From assembly GCA_011525445.1 (NCBI GenBank), contig WTGE01000383.1:11060-19824 (forward strand): a stretch of 8,765 nt of DNA, in the 5' to 3' direction. This document shows, one piece after another, positions 1-7,638 of the stretch. This DNA comes from Synechococcus sp. CO36386bin_37 (GTDB lineage: Bacteria > Cyanobacteriota > Cyanobacteriia > PCC-6307 > Cyanobiaceae). The first letter of the stretch is position 1; each line of letters opens with the position of its first letter. The notes below the pieces were generated by a model. That model saw only the letters and a list, made by a program, of their open reading frames with translations, did no database searches and was not told the origin of the DNA. Position numbers and translations under genes: made by a program.

Positions 1-21
1 CGACAAACTTCATTGTTGGAT

Positions 22-2301
22 TTAATCTTTTGGCGAATTGGTAAAGATAAAATACTCTGGAAGAGTAAATTGTGTGCCTTGAGAGGCGAGTACACGAACT
101 TCAATAGGGTTTTCTCTCGCTTTTAGGTGAAATGGAATTGGAGTGTTCGTACTGGACGATGTAAAGATATAATTGCTGATGGGCTTGATATTTTTGTCAA
201 CTATTTCAACTGTAACTTCCCCTTTGTAGATTTTAAATTCACTCATGATGAGTTGATACTTGCCTGCCTGAAGGCTGTCTGTATTGAATCCCCAGAACAA
301 TGGCATGTGATTTGCTTTGGAAACAATAATCCTTTGGTTGGAATAGCATTGTTGTCGCATGATTTGTTTATTCATAGAACGACAAAATCTCATCTTTGTT
401 TTCCCTTGCTTAGTGATTAATGCTGCGTATTCGAATCTCTTTTGCTCATAATTGAAAGCCTTCTTCGTGGCAACACGTAGAGGTTTCACCTTTTGTGGTA
501 GAGAGTGGATCGCAGCACCGGTGCTGGCGATGTTAATCTTTTTATGAACAAATTCTTCGTCTTGGGAATTGGGCTTAAGGCATTGATAAAGACCCCAACC
601 ATAGTAATCATCAATGTTGGTCAGTTCACATTGAGTTAATTTCTCATTGATTTGCTTCAAGTCATTTCGTTCTGTGATTAGGTGTAAATCTAAGGGGGCA
701 ACAATATGATCACAACGTGACGTATCTGGATTAAAAAACTGATTGTATTGTTTGTGATTTTCACGCTTATGAAGTAGCCTTTGAATTCTTGAAGATGATA
801 AGTAGAATTCGTATAAATTATTGGACTGTTCAGATATATGCCGTGTAGGAATTGCAGCAAGACAAATTTGTTCTGTTAAACTCAGTCTTTTGATGATATC
901 TATCATTGCCGGTCGACCTGAACCTCCAGAGAGTACTTTCACACGAGTTTGACTCATCGTCCAACCAGCGAAACATGAGACAATCCCAGCGAAGACGAAT
1001 TTCGGACGCCATGCCAGAAATTGAGCTGTAGTAATCAACAAACCTCCTATTGCTAGCCCGGTGAGTGCTTCGTGCTCACTCCTTAACGCATTCGAAAACA
1101 GGCTCGTACCTGAACTCATTGCGTCAATAATACTGAAGTTATTATTGTAATTCCAAAATATGATTCCAATAATTATTGCACCAAGAACTGGGCTTACTGT
1201 GATTGTAAGACGTTGAGTCAAGTTGCTTTGCTTTTCGTGGCTCAGCCATTGACTAAGTCCCAGGATCCATAGAGCCTGAATTGTTGGTGCAGTGTATCTC
1301 TGATGGAGCATGTGTTGGTATTGTCCAGGCTCGTTAATAGCAAGAAGCGAACTAAATAAAATGAGCCCAATTGTTGTGATGGCGACAAATAAATCGATTT
1401 TGGCGTGATCCCGCTCGTTCTTGTTGTTCCACCTCATTGAAATTAGAGAGGCGAAGAACAAAATTCCATATCCATAAGTTGCGATACTTAAATTAGCAAT
1501 CCCGTTTACAAGAGCTGTTCCAACCTCGTTAATTGTTTGAAATGTGTCTTGCTTGAATTCAAGAATATAACCGCTGATTTGATTCCCATAGTGACCTCCG
1601 TATCCCCCCATACTCATATTGATCTGATTATGTATTTCTTGATAAAGTAGCACTAGTAATATGGTACTGATTAGACCTAATAGAGCAATTCCCGATGTCT
1701 TTAATTGATCTCGATCCTTGTGGGTGTTGAGATTCAAAATGATAGTTATCCACGCTGCAGCTGTGATTAATAAACCTGTAGGGTGAATCCAGTACGCAAA
1801 TGCTCCAGTCAGAGTAATAGAAAAAATCTGCAGAAAGATGTCTTTGGTTAGCAGCCATCGGCTCATCATTGCAATGATGAGTTGCATCCATGGATTAACA
1901 AAGAGCCATGGTGTGAAACCCCAGACGCTAAAGCATACAAGAGAAGATAAACTCATCGATAAGGCTTGTTCTTGATTCATCCCTAGCCGTCTTAATGATG
2001 AGATCCAAAATCCTATGGAACTCAACAGTAAAACGAAATTCAAAACTGCCACTGCAAGCCATGTGGTCTTTTTTATTCCCAATAGCTTAAAAATTGGTAC
2101 CAGTGTGATGGGATATCCGGCATGCCATGAACTTGAAAGGAGATTTCCCTGTCCTGCGATGTGGGCAGCTTTAGCGGCATAATGAATTTCATCACTGAGA
2201 TAAACCGGACCAAGGTTTGAGAAGCAGGGGACCAGTATGAGAACGAAGAAGATACTGAAAAGGCCGAGCATGAGTCGGTCTGCTGCCTGTGGTCTAGTCA
2301 T
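22..2301 (-). CDS. Putative GT-C type membrane glycosyltransferase with C-terminal soluble extension
   Basis: This 759-aa integral membrane protein probably moves a sugar from a polyprenyl-phosphate carrier to an acceptor on the outer face of the cytoplasmic membrane. Seen: about 12-14 hydrophobic segments between residues 9 and 450. A DE pair (D37, E38, in YLSDEIHYAAKAA) lies just after the first segment, where GT-C enzymes such as ArnT and protein mannosyltransferases carry their catalytic acidic residues. A Gly/Tyr-rich loop (about 229-245) follows, then an HQRYT motif (333-337) before a later helix. Residues from about 451 to the end are soluble. The last ~100 (about 660-755) look beta-rich, with alternating hydrophobic residues (GKYQLIMSEFKIYKGEVTV), perhaps a carbohydrate-binding-like fold. 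The ATG at 2301 puts the first helix near the N terminus; no clear Shine-Dalgarno sequence precedes it. It is the last gene of the island and follows UXS by 347 bp. GT-C membership is inferred from topology; donor and acceptor are unknown. A non-catalytic membrane protein remains possible. Confidence 0.75.
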   Translation of the reverse strand: MTRPQAADRLMLGLFSIFFVLILVPCFSNLGPVYLSDEIHYAAKAAHIAGQGNLLSSSWHAGYPITLVPIFKLLGIKKTTWLAVAVLNFVLLLSSIGFWISSLRRLGMNQEQALSMSLSSLVCFSVWGFTPWLFVNPWMQLIIAMMSRWLLTKDIFLQIFSITLTGAFAYWIHPTGLLITAAAWITIILNLNTHKDRDQLKTSGIALLGLISTILLVLLYQEIHNQINMSMGGYGGHYGNQISGYILEFKQDTFQTINEVGTALVNGIANLSIATYGYGILFFASLISMRWNNKNERDHAKIDLFVAITTIGLILFSSLLAINEPGQYQHMLHQRYTAPTIQALWILGLSQWLSHEKQSNLTQRLTITVSPVLGAIIIGIIFWNYNNNFSIIDAMSSGTSLFSNALRSEHEALTGLAIGGLLITTAQFLAWRPKFVFAGIVSCFAGWTMSQTRVKVLSGGSGRPAMIDIIKRLSLTEQICLAAIPTRHISEQSNNLYEFYLSSSRIQRLLHKRENHKQYNQFFNPDTSRCDHIVAPLDLHLITERNDLKQINEKLTQCELTNIDDYYGWGLYQCLKPNSQDEEFVHKKINIASTGAAIHSLPQKVKPLRVATKKAFNYEQKRFEYAALITKQGKTKMRFCRSMNKQIMRQQCYSNQRIIVSKANHMPLFWGFNTDSLQAGKYQLIMSEFKIYKGEVTVEIVDKNIKPISNYIFTSSSTNTPIPFHLKARENPIEVRVLASQGTQFTLPEYFIFTNSPKD

Positions 2302-2648
2302 GTTGATGGCTTTATTGAGTTGGTGAATCTGTTTTTAGACGGATGCTTGATTTCAGCGGAGAGAGAATATCTCAACTTGCTTTGTTACTACTCTAGTCCA
2401 AGGTTCTTTCTTGTTTCTGTGCATCATGCCGGACAACCATTCTTGTATGCATTGAATTAATTTTTTATACGGCTGTAGTTTTCTGTATCCTTGCAAGTTT
2501 ACGTAACATATTTAATGTCCATCAGTTAACGAACGGCCATTGGAACCTACCTTGCCTATTGACTAACATAACTGATTTTATTGTAGGCAATTATGTACTT
2601 GCTTGCTGTTGGCTAATTTAATGCAGAACTGATAGCCCTATAGCAAAA
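2302..2648. other. 347-bp intergenic region between UXS and the GT-C gene
   Basis: No convincing gene is visible here. On the minus strand, 2353-2496 is open for 47 codons from a TTG, ending 51 bp before the GT-C start. Its predicted peptide is rich in K, W and Q but matches nothing I recognise and has no Shine-Dalgarno sequence, so it may be chance or the remnant of a decayed gene. A TATAAA box on the minus strand at 2464-2469 could be a -10 element for the GT-C gene, but no good -35 lies 16-18 bp upstream. No GC-rich hairpin with a T-run follows the UXS stop. Confidence 0.5.
2552..2590. repeat. Imperfect inverted repeat downstream of UXS
   Basis: Arms TTGCCTA (2552-2558) and TAGGCAA (2584-2590) are perfect 7-bp complements separated by 25 nt. 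It lies about 60 bp after the UXS stop, but the loop is long and no T-run follows on the minus strand, so it is a weak candidate for a terminator or mRNA end structure. Confidence 0.25.
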
Positions 2649-3581
2649 TTAAAGCATTTTAAGTTTTTCTTTGAAATAAGTGATTGTATGGTCTAACCCA
2701 TCTTGGAGTTCAATTTTTGGTTGCCAATCCAACTTTGTTTTAGCGAGTTCGATTACAGGTTGGCGTTGCATTGGGTCATCTTCTGGGAGCTGTTTTTTAA
2801 TGATTGAAAGAGAAGGATTAATCTTGTCGATGATGAGTTCTGCAAGTTGTAATATTTTAAACTCATTTGGATTGCCAATATTAATAGGACCTGTTTGAGT
2901 GCTATTCATCATTCTGATAAGACCTTCAATGAGGTCATCGACATAACAAAAGGATCTCGTTTGAGTACCCTCTCCATAAATTGTTAAAGGTTCACCTCGA
3001 AGAGCCTGAACAATAAAATTACTTATAACGCGTCCATCATCCAAAAGCATTCTGGGGCCATAGGTATTAAAGATTCGAGCGATTCTTATCTCAGTATCAT
3101 GCATGCGCTTGTAATCCATGCAGAGAGTTTCTGCAATGCGCTTGCCCTCGTCATAGCAGCTGCGAATGCCTGTGGTGTTCACTGACCCTCGGTATGTCTC
3201 CGGTTGCGGATGAATCTCTGGATCTCCATAGACTTCGCTTGTGCTGGCAAGAAGAAAGCGAGCTTGCGTTCGCCTCGCTAAGCCCAGCATGTTGTAGGTG
3301 CCGAGGAAGCTTGTCTTGGCTGTTTTGACAGGGTTGAATTGATAATGAACCGGTGAGGCAGGGCAGGCAAGATGCCAAATACGGTCGACCTCAAGTTTGA
3401 TGGGTTCCGTCACATCGTGACGTATGACTTCGAAATTGGGATGACCAATCCATCTTTGAACATTGACTTTTCTGCCAGTAAAATAGTTGTCTAAACAAAT
3501 AACCTCTTCATTAGCCTGCATCAGCCTGTCTACTAGGTGAGAACCTAGGAACCCAGCTCCACCTGTAATAAGGTTTCTCAC
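2649..3581 (-). CDS. uxs: UDP-glucuronate decarboxylase (UDP-xylose synthase), SDR family
   Basis: This cytoplasmic enzyme oxidises UDP-glucuronate at C4 with NAD+, decarboxylates it, and reduces the product to UDP-xylose, a donor sugar for surface glycans. Seen in 310 aa: the Rossmann motif GGAGFLG (residues 7-13); an acidic D31 after beta-2, which favours [12 protein letters not shown] (113-121); and the catalytic pair Y143/K147 in [15 protein letters not shown] and TRSFCYVDD follow, both typical of bacterial and eukaryotic UXS. Length is normal for the short bacterial form. The start is GTG: the Rossmann motif begins six residues later and an in-frame TGA lies 21 bp upstream, so no ATG is available. 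AGG directly abuts the GTG, too close for a normal ribosome binding site; the start instead overlaps the stop of a small ORF. The centre (3121-3420) is clearly GC-richer than both ends of the gene. It lies between membrane protein A and the GT-C gene, which points to glycan assembly. Confidence 0.93.
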   Translation of the reverse strand: MRNLITGGAGFLGSHLVDRLMQANEEVICLDNYFTGRKVNVQRWIGHPNFEVIRHDVTEPIKLEVDRIWHLACPASPVHYQFNPVKTAKTSFLGTYNMLGLARRTQARFLLASTSEVYGDPEIHPQPETYRGSVNTTGIRSCYDEGKRIAETLCMDYKRMHDTEIRIARIFNTYGPRMLLDDGRVISNFIVQALRGEPLTIYGEGTQTRSFCYVDDLIEGLIRMMNSTQTGPINIGNPNEFKILQLAELIIDKINPSLSIIKKQLPEDDPMQRQPVIELAKTKLDWQPKIELQDGLDHTITYFKEKLKML

Positions 3582-3619
3582 CCTAGTGATTGAACCAATT
3601 CAATCAAGTTTAGAGGCAT
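3578..3619 (-). CDS. Possible 13-codon leader ORF overlapping the UXS start
   Basis: An ATG at 3619 opens 13 codons ([13 protein letters not shown]) ending in a TGA that overlaps the UXS GTG start as GTGA. An AGGA sequence (minus strand of 3628-3631) sits 8 nt before the ATG, a better ribosome binding site than UXS itself has. It could act as a coupling leader for UXS translation. The peptide resembles nothing I know, and so short an ORF can arise by chance. Confidence 0.25.
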   Translation of the reverse strand: MPLNLIELVQSLG

Positions 3620-3731
3620 AAGACCATTCCTGAATCAGTGTTGTACTCCACAACAATTGGCAAGGATCGTTGATAACTGCGAGCTGTTAGACACCAAAAC
3701 ATCTATTTCTATTGAAAATAGCACTAACATC

Positions 3732-5438
3732 TTACCTCACTTTGTATTTTGGCAGTGATGGATCGCATTGACGTTTAAACTTTTTAGCGGATTTTCTTAC
3801 CCTATTGTAAATTTTGGGGTTGTCGTAGACTTGGAGCCTATGGGTTGTATTTACGGGTTCTTTCGTGAATTGATTATTCATTTCATCGTAATTCCAGGTT
3901 GTTACAGCAGGTCCGTAATTTTTTTCAAATTGTTTTTTAAATGTATCGTTTTCGGTTAGTAGGTAGGATTTCTTCTTGTCCAGTGTTTTGATTTGTCTTT
4001 TGATGTCTTGGGGAGTTGCGCCCCAAAAGTCTGGAACACCTGTGTAATGAATAGGTACGATATAAATCTTTGAGTTGGTTGAAAGTGTCGCTCCTGACAT
4101 CCAGTAATCGCCTAATCCTAGATAGTTGTCATATCCCATTTCATGGACGAACCGTGCAGCTTCATTCTTAAAAGGGTCAATGTGCTCACTCCTATCCAGT
4201 AAGTCTTGTGTTAGCGATTGGTGATTAGCGATATTGATTTTCGGTCTGTCAGGAGTTTGAAATGATATGAGAGTTCCAATGATCAATAACGACAATATTA
4301 TCGGAGGCTTGTTGCTTCCGGCCTTTTTGATGTAAAAAAGAATTAGTACCGTTATGAGTGCGTAAGCAATGCAAATATACCGAAGTGGGGCTTCTCCACT
4401 ACTTGTAAGCATTGGGAGATAGAGAAAATAAGAGAGGCTGCTAATCGATACAGCAAGAAGACCTGCTCTTGTAGGTATTGGCCAGTTGGAGAGTGTTTTT
4501 GTTGCTTTAACTGTGTAGAAAATAGATATGATTGAAAGAATTACACTTATTGATGGAATCCAGCTGATTTGAAAATATTGTCTCAGTGCTGACAGAGTTC
4601 CTGACAGGTTAAATTCGGGTGTGGCACACTGTTCATTGAATTGATTGCCAATAATGATGCCAGCTAGTGTCGCAATGCCTAATACAAGCAAATATTTTTG
4701 GCGTTGTTTGCCTTTTAAATAGGTGAAATAAATGACGATTGAGGGCAGTACGGCAGTGAAGATCGAGATCTTGTTTGAAAGTGTTGCAAGACAGGTAAAA
4801 ATGCCCATGCAGAAAATTATCGGCTTAAATTCAGGCGTTTTAATCGAACGTATTGCTAATGTGAGTAATAAAAGTGTATTAAGAATATTGCCTCCATGAT
4901 GAACGGGCGTGATCAAATGGGCATATATAATGTTGAATTCGTGGCTAACATTAAGCAGAATAATCGTGATTAAGCTGATTCGTATTGAATCTGCTGTGAG
5001 GGGATGTTTCTTTGGGCCAATTTCGTTGACTAAGAGTGTTGCTAACAGGAAGAAGAGTGTTGAGCTGCACCAGGCGTAAAGACTGAAGATCTCAAGAAAG
5101 CCAGCTCTGGGACGAATCAGTTGCAGGAATGCATTGATGGTGAGATCTGGAAAGATGCTTGCGATTCTTGATACATGGATATTAAACAGGTGGGTGTCTG
5201 GATTTCTGATCAGGCTTTGTGCTTCCTCAAACGGAGCGAGAGAATCGGCATTGATAGGTAAGGAATGAAATCCTTGCATGGTTGCAAGGTAACCAGCTCC
5301 CATGCATACGATTCCTAGACAAAAATAATCAATTATCACGAAAACTTTTGTTTGCTGTTTTGGGATTGTGCATTTATTAAGGCCTAGTAAGTGCAGGATT
5401 ATTGATAGTTGACCGCTGATTTGGCTTTGCGAATCCAT
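3732..5438 (-). CDS. Polytopic membrane protein A, GT-C-like, paralog of the upstream gene
   Basis: I do not recognise a named family. The protein has 568 aa from the ATG at 5438. Seen: a short basic cytoplasmic N terminus; about 11 hydrophobic segments (first about 32-51, last about 377-393); and a soluble C-terminal domain (about 395-568) ending in a basic tail with AKKFKRQC. An odd helix count puts that domain outside. The first outer loop carries D65 and E71/E72 (NADSLAPFEEAQSL), then IFPDLTIN. Other motifs shared with its paralog are TPVHHGG (177-183), NEQCATPEF (268-276) and an AP-x-RYI segment (R353). The acidic first loop plus outer C-terminal domain suggests a GT-C glycosyltransferase; this is inference. 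Start choice: a GTG six codons upstream (5456) is also open, but the ATG places LLG at 17-19 and GYLATMQGF at residue 49, exactly as in the paralog's ATG form. UXS follows 150 bp later. A transporter or flippase is the main alternative. Confidence 0.8.
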   Translation of the reverse strand: MDSQSQISGQLSIILHLLGLNKCTIPKQQTKVFVIIDYFCLGIVCMGAGYLATMQGFHSLPINADSLAPFEEAQSLIRNPDTHLFNIHVSRIASIFPDLTINAFLQLIRPRAGFLEIFSLYAWCSSTLFFLLATLLVNEIGPKKHPLTADSIRISLITIILLNVSHEFNIIYAHLITPVHHGGNILNTLLLLTLAIRSIKTPEFKPIIFCMGIFTCLATLSNKISIFTAVLPSIVIYFTYLKGKQRQKYLLVLGIATLAGIIIGNQFNEQCATPEFNLSGTLSALRQYFQISWIPSISVILSIISIFYTVKATKTLSNWPIPTRAGLLAVSISSLSYFLYLPMLTSSGEAPLRYICIAYALITVLILFYIKKAGSNKPPIILSLLIIGTLISFQTPDRPKINIANHQSLTQDLLDRSEHIDPFKNEAARFVHEMGYDNYLGLGDYWMSGATLSTNSKIYIVPIHYTGVPDFWGATPQDIKRQIKTLDKKKSYLLTENDTFKKQFEKNYGPAVTTWNYDEMNNQFTKEPVNTTHRLQVYDNPKIYNRVRKSAKKFKRQCDPSLPKYKVR

Positions 5439-5798
5439 TGTGAATTTTGCTCGCACTATTGTCTCTATGATTTTATTCTGGCGTCAGCTCTGAGCTCAAT
5501 ATCCTATCAGTATTGAAGCGTATCGATAAATTGAGTATCTCTTGTATTTGGTATTCTTCTTTATGAAGCTCCGCGTTAATTGCATGTATACATATGATTG
5601 ACAGAATGCGTATACATTGCTGTTGTTGTTTGTTTCATGACTTTGACAAGATATGCTTTGCCAGTCTTTGAATATGTCAGTGCCTTGCATTCGCCATGAA
5701 ATCAGTTGTTGATTCGAATGCTTAAGTGTTTATTGCCCAAGAGTGTGATAAGTTTAATGTTGTTTTGCTTTCTCAATCTGCCAGCATCAATGAAAGTC
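5439..5798. other. Intergenic region between the two paralogs
   Basis: About 360 bp, AT-rich, with no gene I can support. A 64-codon minus-strand frame (5496-5690) starts with ATG but encodes a low-complexity peptide full of N, S, Y and K with no recognisable motif and no ribosome binding site. The region holds a GTATACAT inverted repeat (listed separately). There is no GC-rich hairpin with a T-run after the upstream paralog, and no convincing paired -35/-10 promoter. Confidence 0.5.
5584..5617. repeat. GTATAC inverted repeat upstream of paralog A
   Basis: ATGTATAC (5584-5591) and GTATACAT (5610-5617) are perfect 8-bp complements 18 nt apart. The first arm is itself part of the 10-bp palindrome ATGTATACAT (5584-5593), so GTATACAT also occurs as a direct repeat 24 bp apart. 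It sits about 150-180 bp before the ATG of paralog A, where an operator could lie. AT-rich DNA makes such matches fairly likely by chance. Confidence 0.3.
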
Positions 5799-7514
5799 TT
5801 ATCTTTTGCTGTAGTTTGGAAGTGATTTGTTGCATTGCCGTTTGAATTTTTTGGCCCGTCTTTCAATAGTTTTGTAAATGTTTTTGTTGTTGTAAATGAG
5901 GAGCTTGCTATTGGTGACTATTCTCCTTTGAGTGAATCGCCTTGCTGCGCTATCGTAATACCAGGTTATTTCTGGACTTCCATATTTCCCCTCAAAATTC
6001 TTCTGAAATTCTTCGCTCTCTGAGATTAAGTAGGCTTTATTTTTGTTGAGGCCTTTTATTTGTTGACTGATAGCCTTTGGGGTTGCCGACCAGAAATTGG
6101 GCTTTCCTGACTTGAGGATTGCTATAAGTTGTATTTGAGAATTGCTGATGAGTGTTGTTGCTGTGGTCCAAAATTCACCTAGGCCAAGGTATGACTCATA
6201 CCCCATCCTCTGAATAAATCGTGCCGCATCACTTCTGAAAGGCTCAATTCTTTCTCCTCTATCAAGGAGCTCCTGCTTCAGTGATTGATGGTTTTTAAAG
6301 TTGAGATAGGGGTGAAAGTTACCAATTGGGGATTGGAAGGAAATTAGAGTTATCGTGATTATTGCTATTAATGCGGTTGTATCAAGCTTGAATCGTGAAA
6401 TTATGTTTTCCAGCCAAAATACGAAAAATATCACAAGTAGTGTATAAGCGGTAATGATGTAGCGCGTTGGTGCATCGCCATGATGATTTGTTAGTGCTGG
6501 CAGGTAGGCAATATAAGATAAGCTGCTTAATGAAATAGCAAATAGGCCTGCTCTTGTGTTTTGTGGTAAAGCTAACTTTGCTGTAGCGATATAGAGAAGC
6601 GACGCTAAAGAGAAAAATAAGCTAGTTGATGTCATCCAGCTGAGCTGGAAATATTTGCGGAATGCCAATGTTGTTCCTGTCAAGCTAAATTCTGGAGTTG
6701 CGCACTGCTCATTCAGTAAGCTTCCGACGAGTAGTCCGGCAGCAGTAGCGATCAGTGTGTAAATCAGAAGATTCCTTCTGTTTGTGCCGTTTAAGTAAAT
6801 GCTGAAGAGAGCCAGTGCAGGTAGAATTCCTGTAAAAAGCGACACTCTATTCGACATTGATGCCAAGCTTGTCAGAATGAACAGCGAAATTTTTGCTTTT
6901 TTTGCTTCGCTCTTCTTGAGTATTTCTAGTGTAAGTATTAGTAGTAAAAGGGTGTTGAGTACACTGCCTCCATGATGGACCGGTGTCATGATATGGGCAT
7001 AGGAAATATTAAATTGATGACTCAGATTTAGCAGACTGAAAGTAACAAGGCTGATTTTAATGGCGGTTGCAGTTAATGTCTGCTGGTCCGTTTCAATTTT
7101 TTGGGTTAGCACCGTTGCTAACAGTAGAAAAATTGATGAAGTGCACCAAGAATAGAGGCTAAATATCTCCAGGAAGCCAGCATTGGGATATAGAAACTGC
7201 AATAAGGTATTGATCGTCAGGTCGGGAAAGATGCTAGGGATTCTTGAAACATGAATGTTGAATAAATGGGCGCCTGGAGTTGTAAGCAGGCTTTGCGCTT
7301 CTTCAAAGGGGGCAAGGGAGTCTGCATTCACGGGTAGTGACTCAAAGCCCTGCATGGTTGCGAGATAGCCTGCACTGACGCAAATAACAATGAAGCAGAC
7401 GCAATCGGTTCTCGCTTGAACTGGTGTCTGTTTTGTTTTATTTCTGTGATTGTTGATTCCTAATAGGCTAAGGGCGAATGATTTATAACCCTTTGATAAT
7501 GTTGTGATTCTCAT
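5799..7514 (-). CDS. Polytopic membrane protein B, GT-C-like, first of a tandem paralogous pair
   Basis: This 571-aa protein is the first accessory gene after transketolase. It has the same plan as paralog A: basic N terminus, about 11 hydrophobic segments, then an outer soluble domain (about 398-571) with the tail AKKFKRQC. Residues 49-124 match A at 61 of 76 positions (80%), including D65 and E71/E72 in the first outer loop; the C-terminal 164 residues align without gaps at 81 identities (49%). TPVHHGG and NEQCATPEF occupy the same residue numbers in both. Codons differ freely at third positions even where the protein is identical, so the duplication is old and the protein sequence is constrained. 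A TTG three codons upstream (7523) is open, but the ATG at 7514 aligns exactly with A's ATG; neither start has a Shine-Dalgarno sequence. A GT-C-type glycosyltransferase role is inferred; substrate unknown. The 5' part (7261-7380) is richer in G+C than the remainder. Confidence 0.8.
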   Translation of the reverse strand: MRITTLSKGYKSFALSLLGINNHRNKTKQTPVQARTDCVCFIVICVSAGYLATMQGFESLPVNADSLAPFEEAQSLLTTPGAHLFNIHVSRIPSIFPDLTINTLLQFLYPNAGFLEIFSLYSWCTSSIFLLLATVLTQKIETDQQTLTATAIKISLVTFSLLNLSHQFNISYAHIMTPVHHGGSVLNTLLLLILTLEILKKSEAKKAKISLFILTSLASMSNRVSLFTGILPALALFSIYLNGTNRRNLLIYTLIATAAGLLVGSLLNEQCATPEFSLTGTTLAFRKYFQLSWMTSTSLFFSLASLLYIATAKLALPQNTRAGLFAISLSSLSYIAYLPALTNHHGDAPTRYIITAYTLLVIFFVFWLENIISRFKLDTTALIAIITITLISFQSPIGNFHPYLNFKNHQSLKQELLDRGERIEPFRSDAARFIQRMGYESYLGLGEFWTTATTLISNSQIQLIAILKSGKPNFWSATPKAISQQIKGLNKNKAYLISESEEFQKNFEGKYGSPEITWYYDSAARRFTQRRIVTNSKLLIYNNKNIYKTIERRAKKFKRQCNKSLPNYSKR

Positions 7515-7611
7515 GTTTGTCAATAGGAGCTCTATTTTGCGATTGTGCTACTTGATCTGCTTTGGGGATACTCTCTCATTCTGGTTAAGTAATATAGATG
7601 GCTATTCATTA

Positions 7612-7638
7612 AAAAGCCTGCAATGATTGCAGGCTTTT
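7612..7638 (-). terminator. Rho-independent terminator of transketolase
   Basis: A perfect 12-bp inverted repeat, AAAAGCCTGCAA / TTGCAGGCTTTT, encloses the triloop TGA. On the minus strand the hairpin begins 24 nt after the transketolase stop and runs into five T residues. The plus strand also ends in TTTT, so it could work both ways. It should separate transketolase transcription from the accessory genes, implying that paralog B has its own promoter between 7611 and 7514. A TATATT box at 7591-7596 (minus) is the only -10-like element I see there, without a good -35. Confidence 0.88.

Noticed and set aside
127..420. 97-codon plus-strand ORF opposite the GT-C gene
   Set aside because: It lies wholly antisense to a well-supported coding region and its peptide has no recognisable domain.
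3703..3721. AT hairpin CTATTT / AAATAG after paralog A as a terminator
   Set aside because: Only six A-T-rich pairs with a 7-nt loop and no following T-run of useful length; too weak to call.
5496..5690. 64-codon minus-strand ORF between the paralogs
   Set aside because: Low-complexity peptide, no ribosome binding site, no motif and no resemblance to neighbours.
7496..7523. Promoter-like TTGACA, 16 nt, CATTAT on the minus strand at the start of paralog B
   Set aside because: Transcription would begin inside the coding region, and no later Met is available before residue 54, within the conserved block, so the match is most likely chance.
7499..7523. TTG at 7523 (paralog B) and GTG at 5456 (paralog A) as the true starts
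   Set aside because: The downstream ATGs place LLG at residues 17-19 and GYLATMQGF at residue 49 in both proteins, and the upstream codons have no better ribosome binding site.
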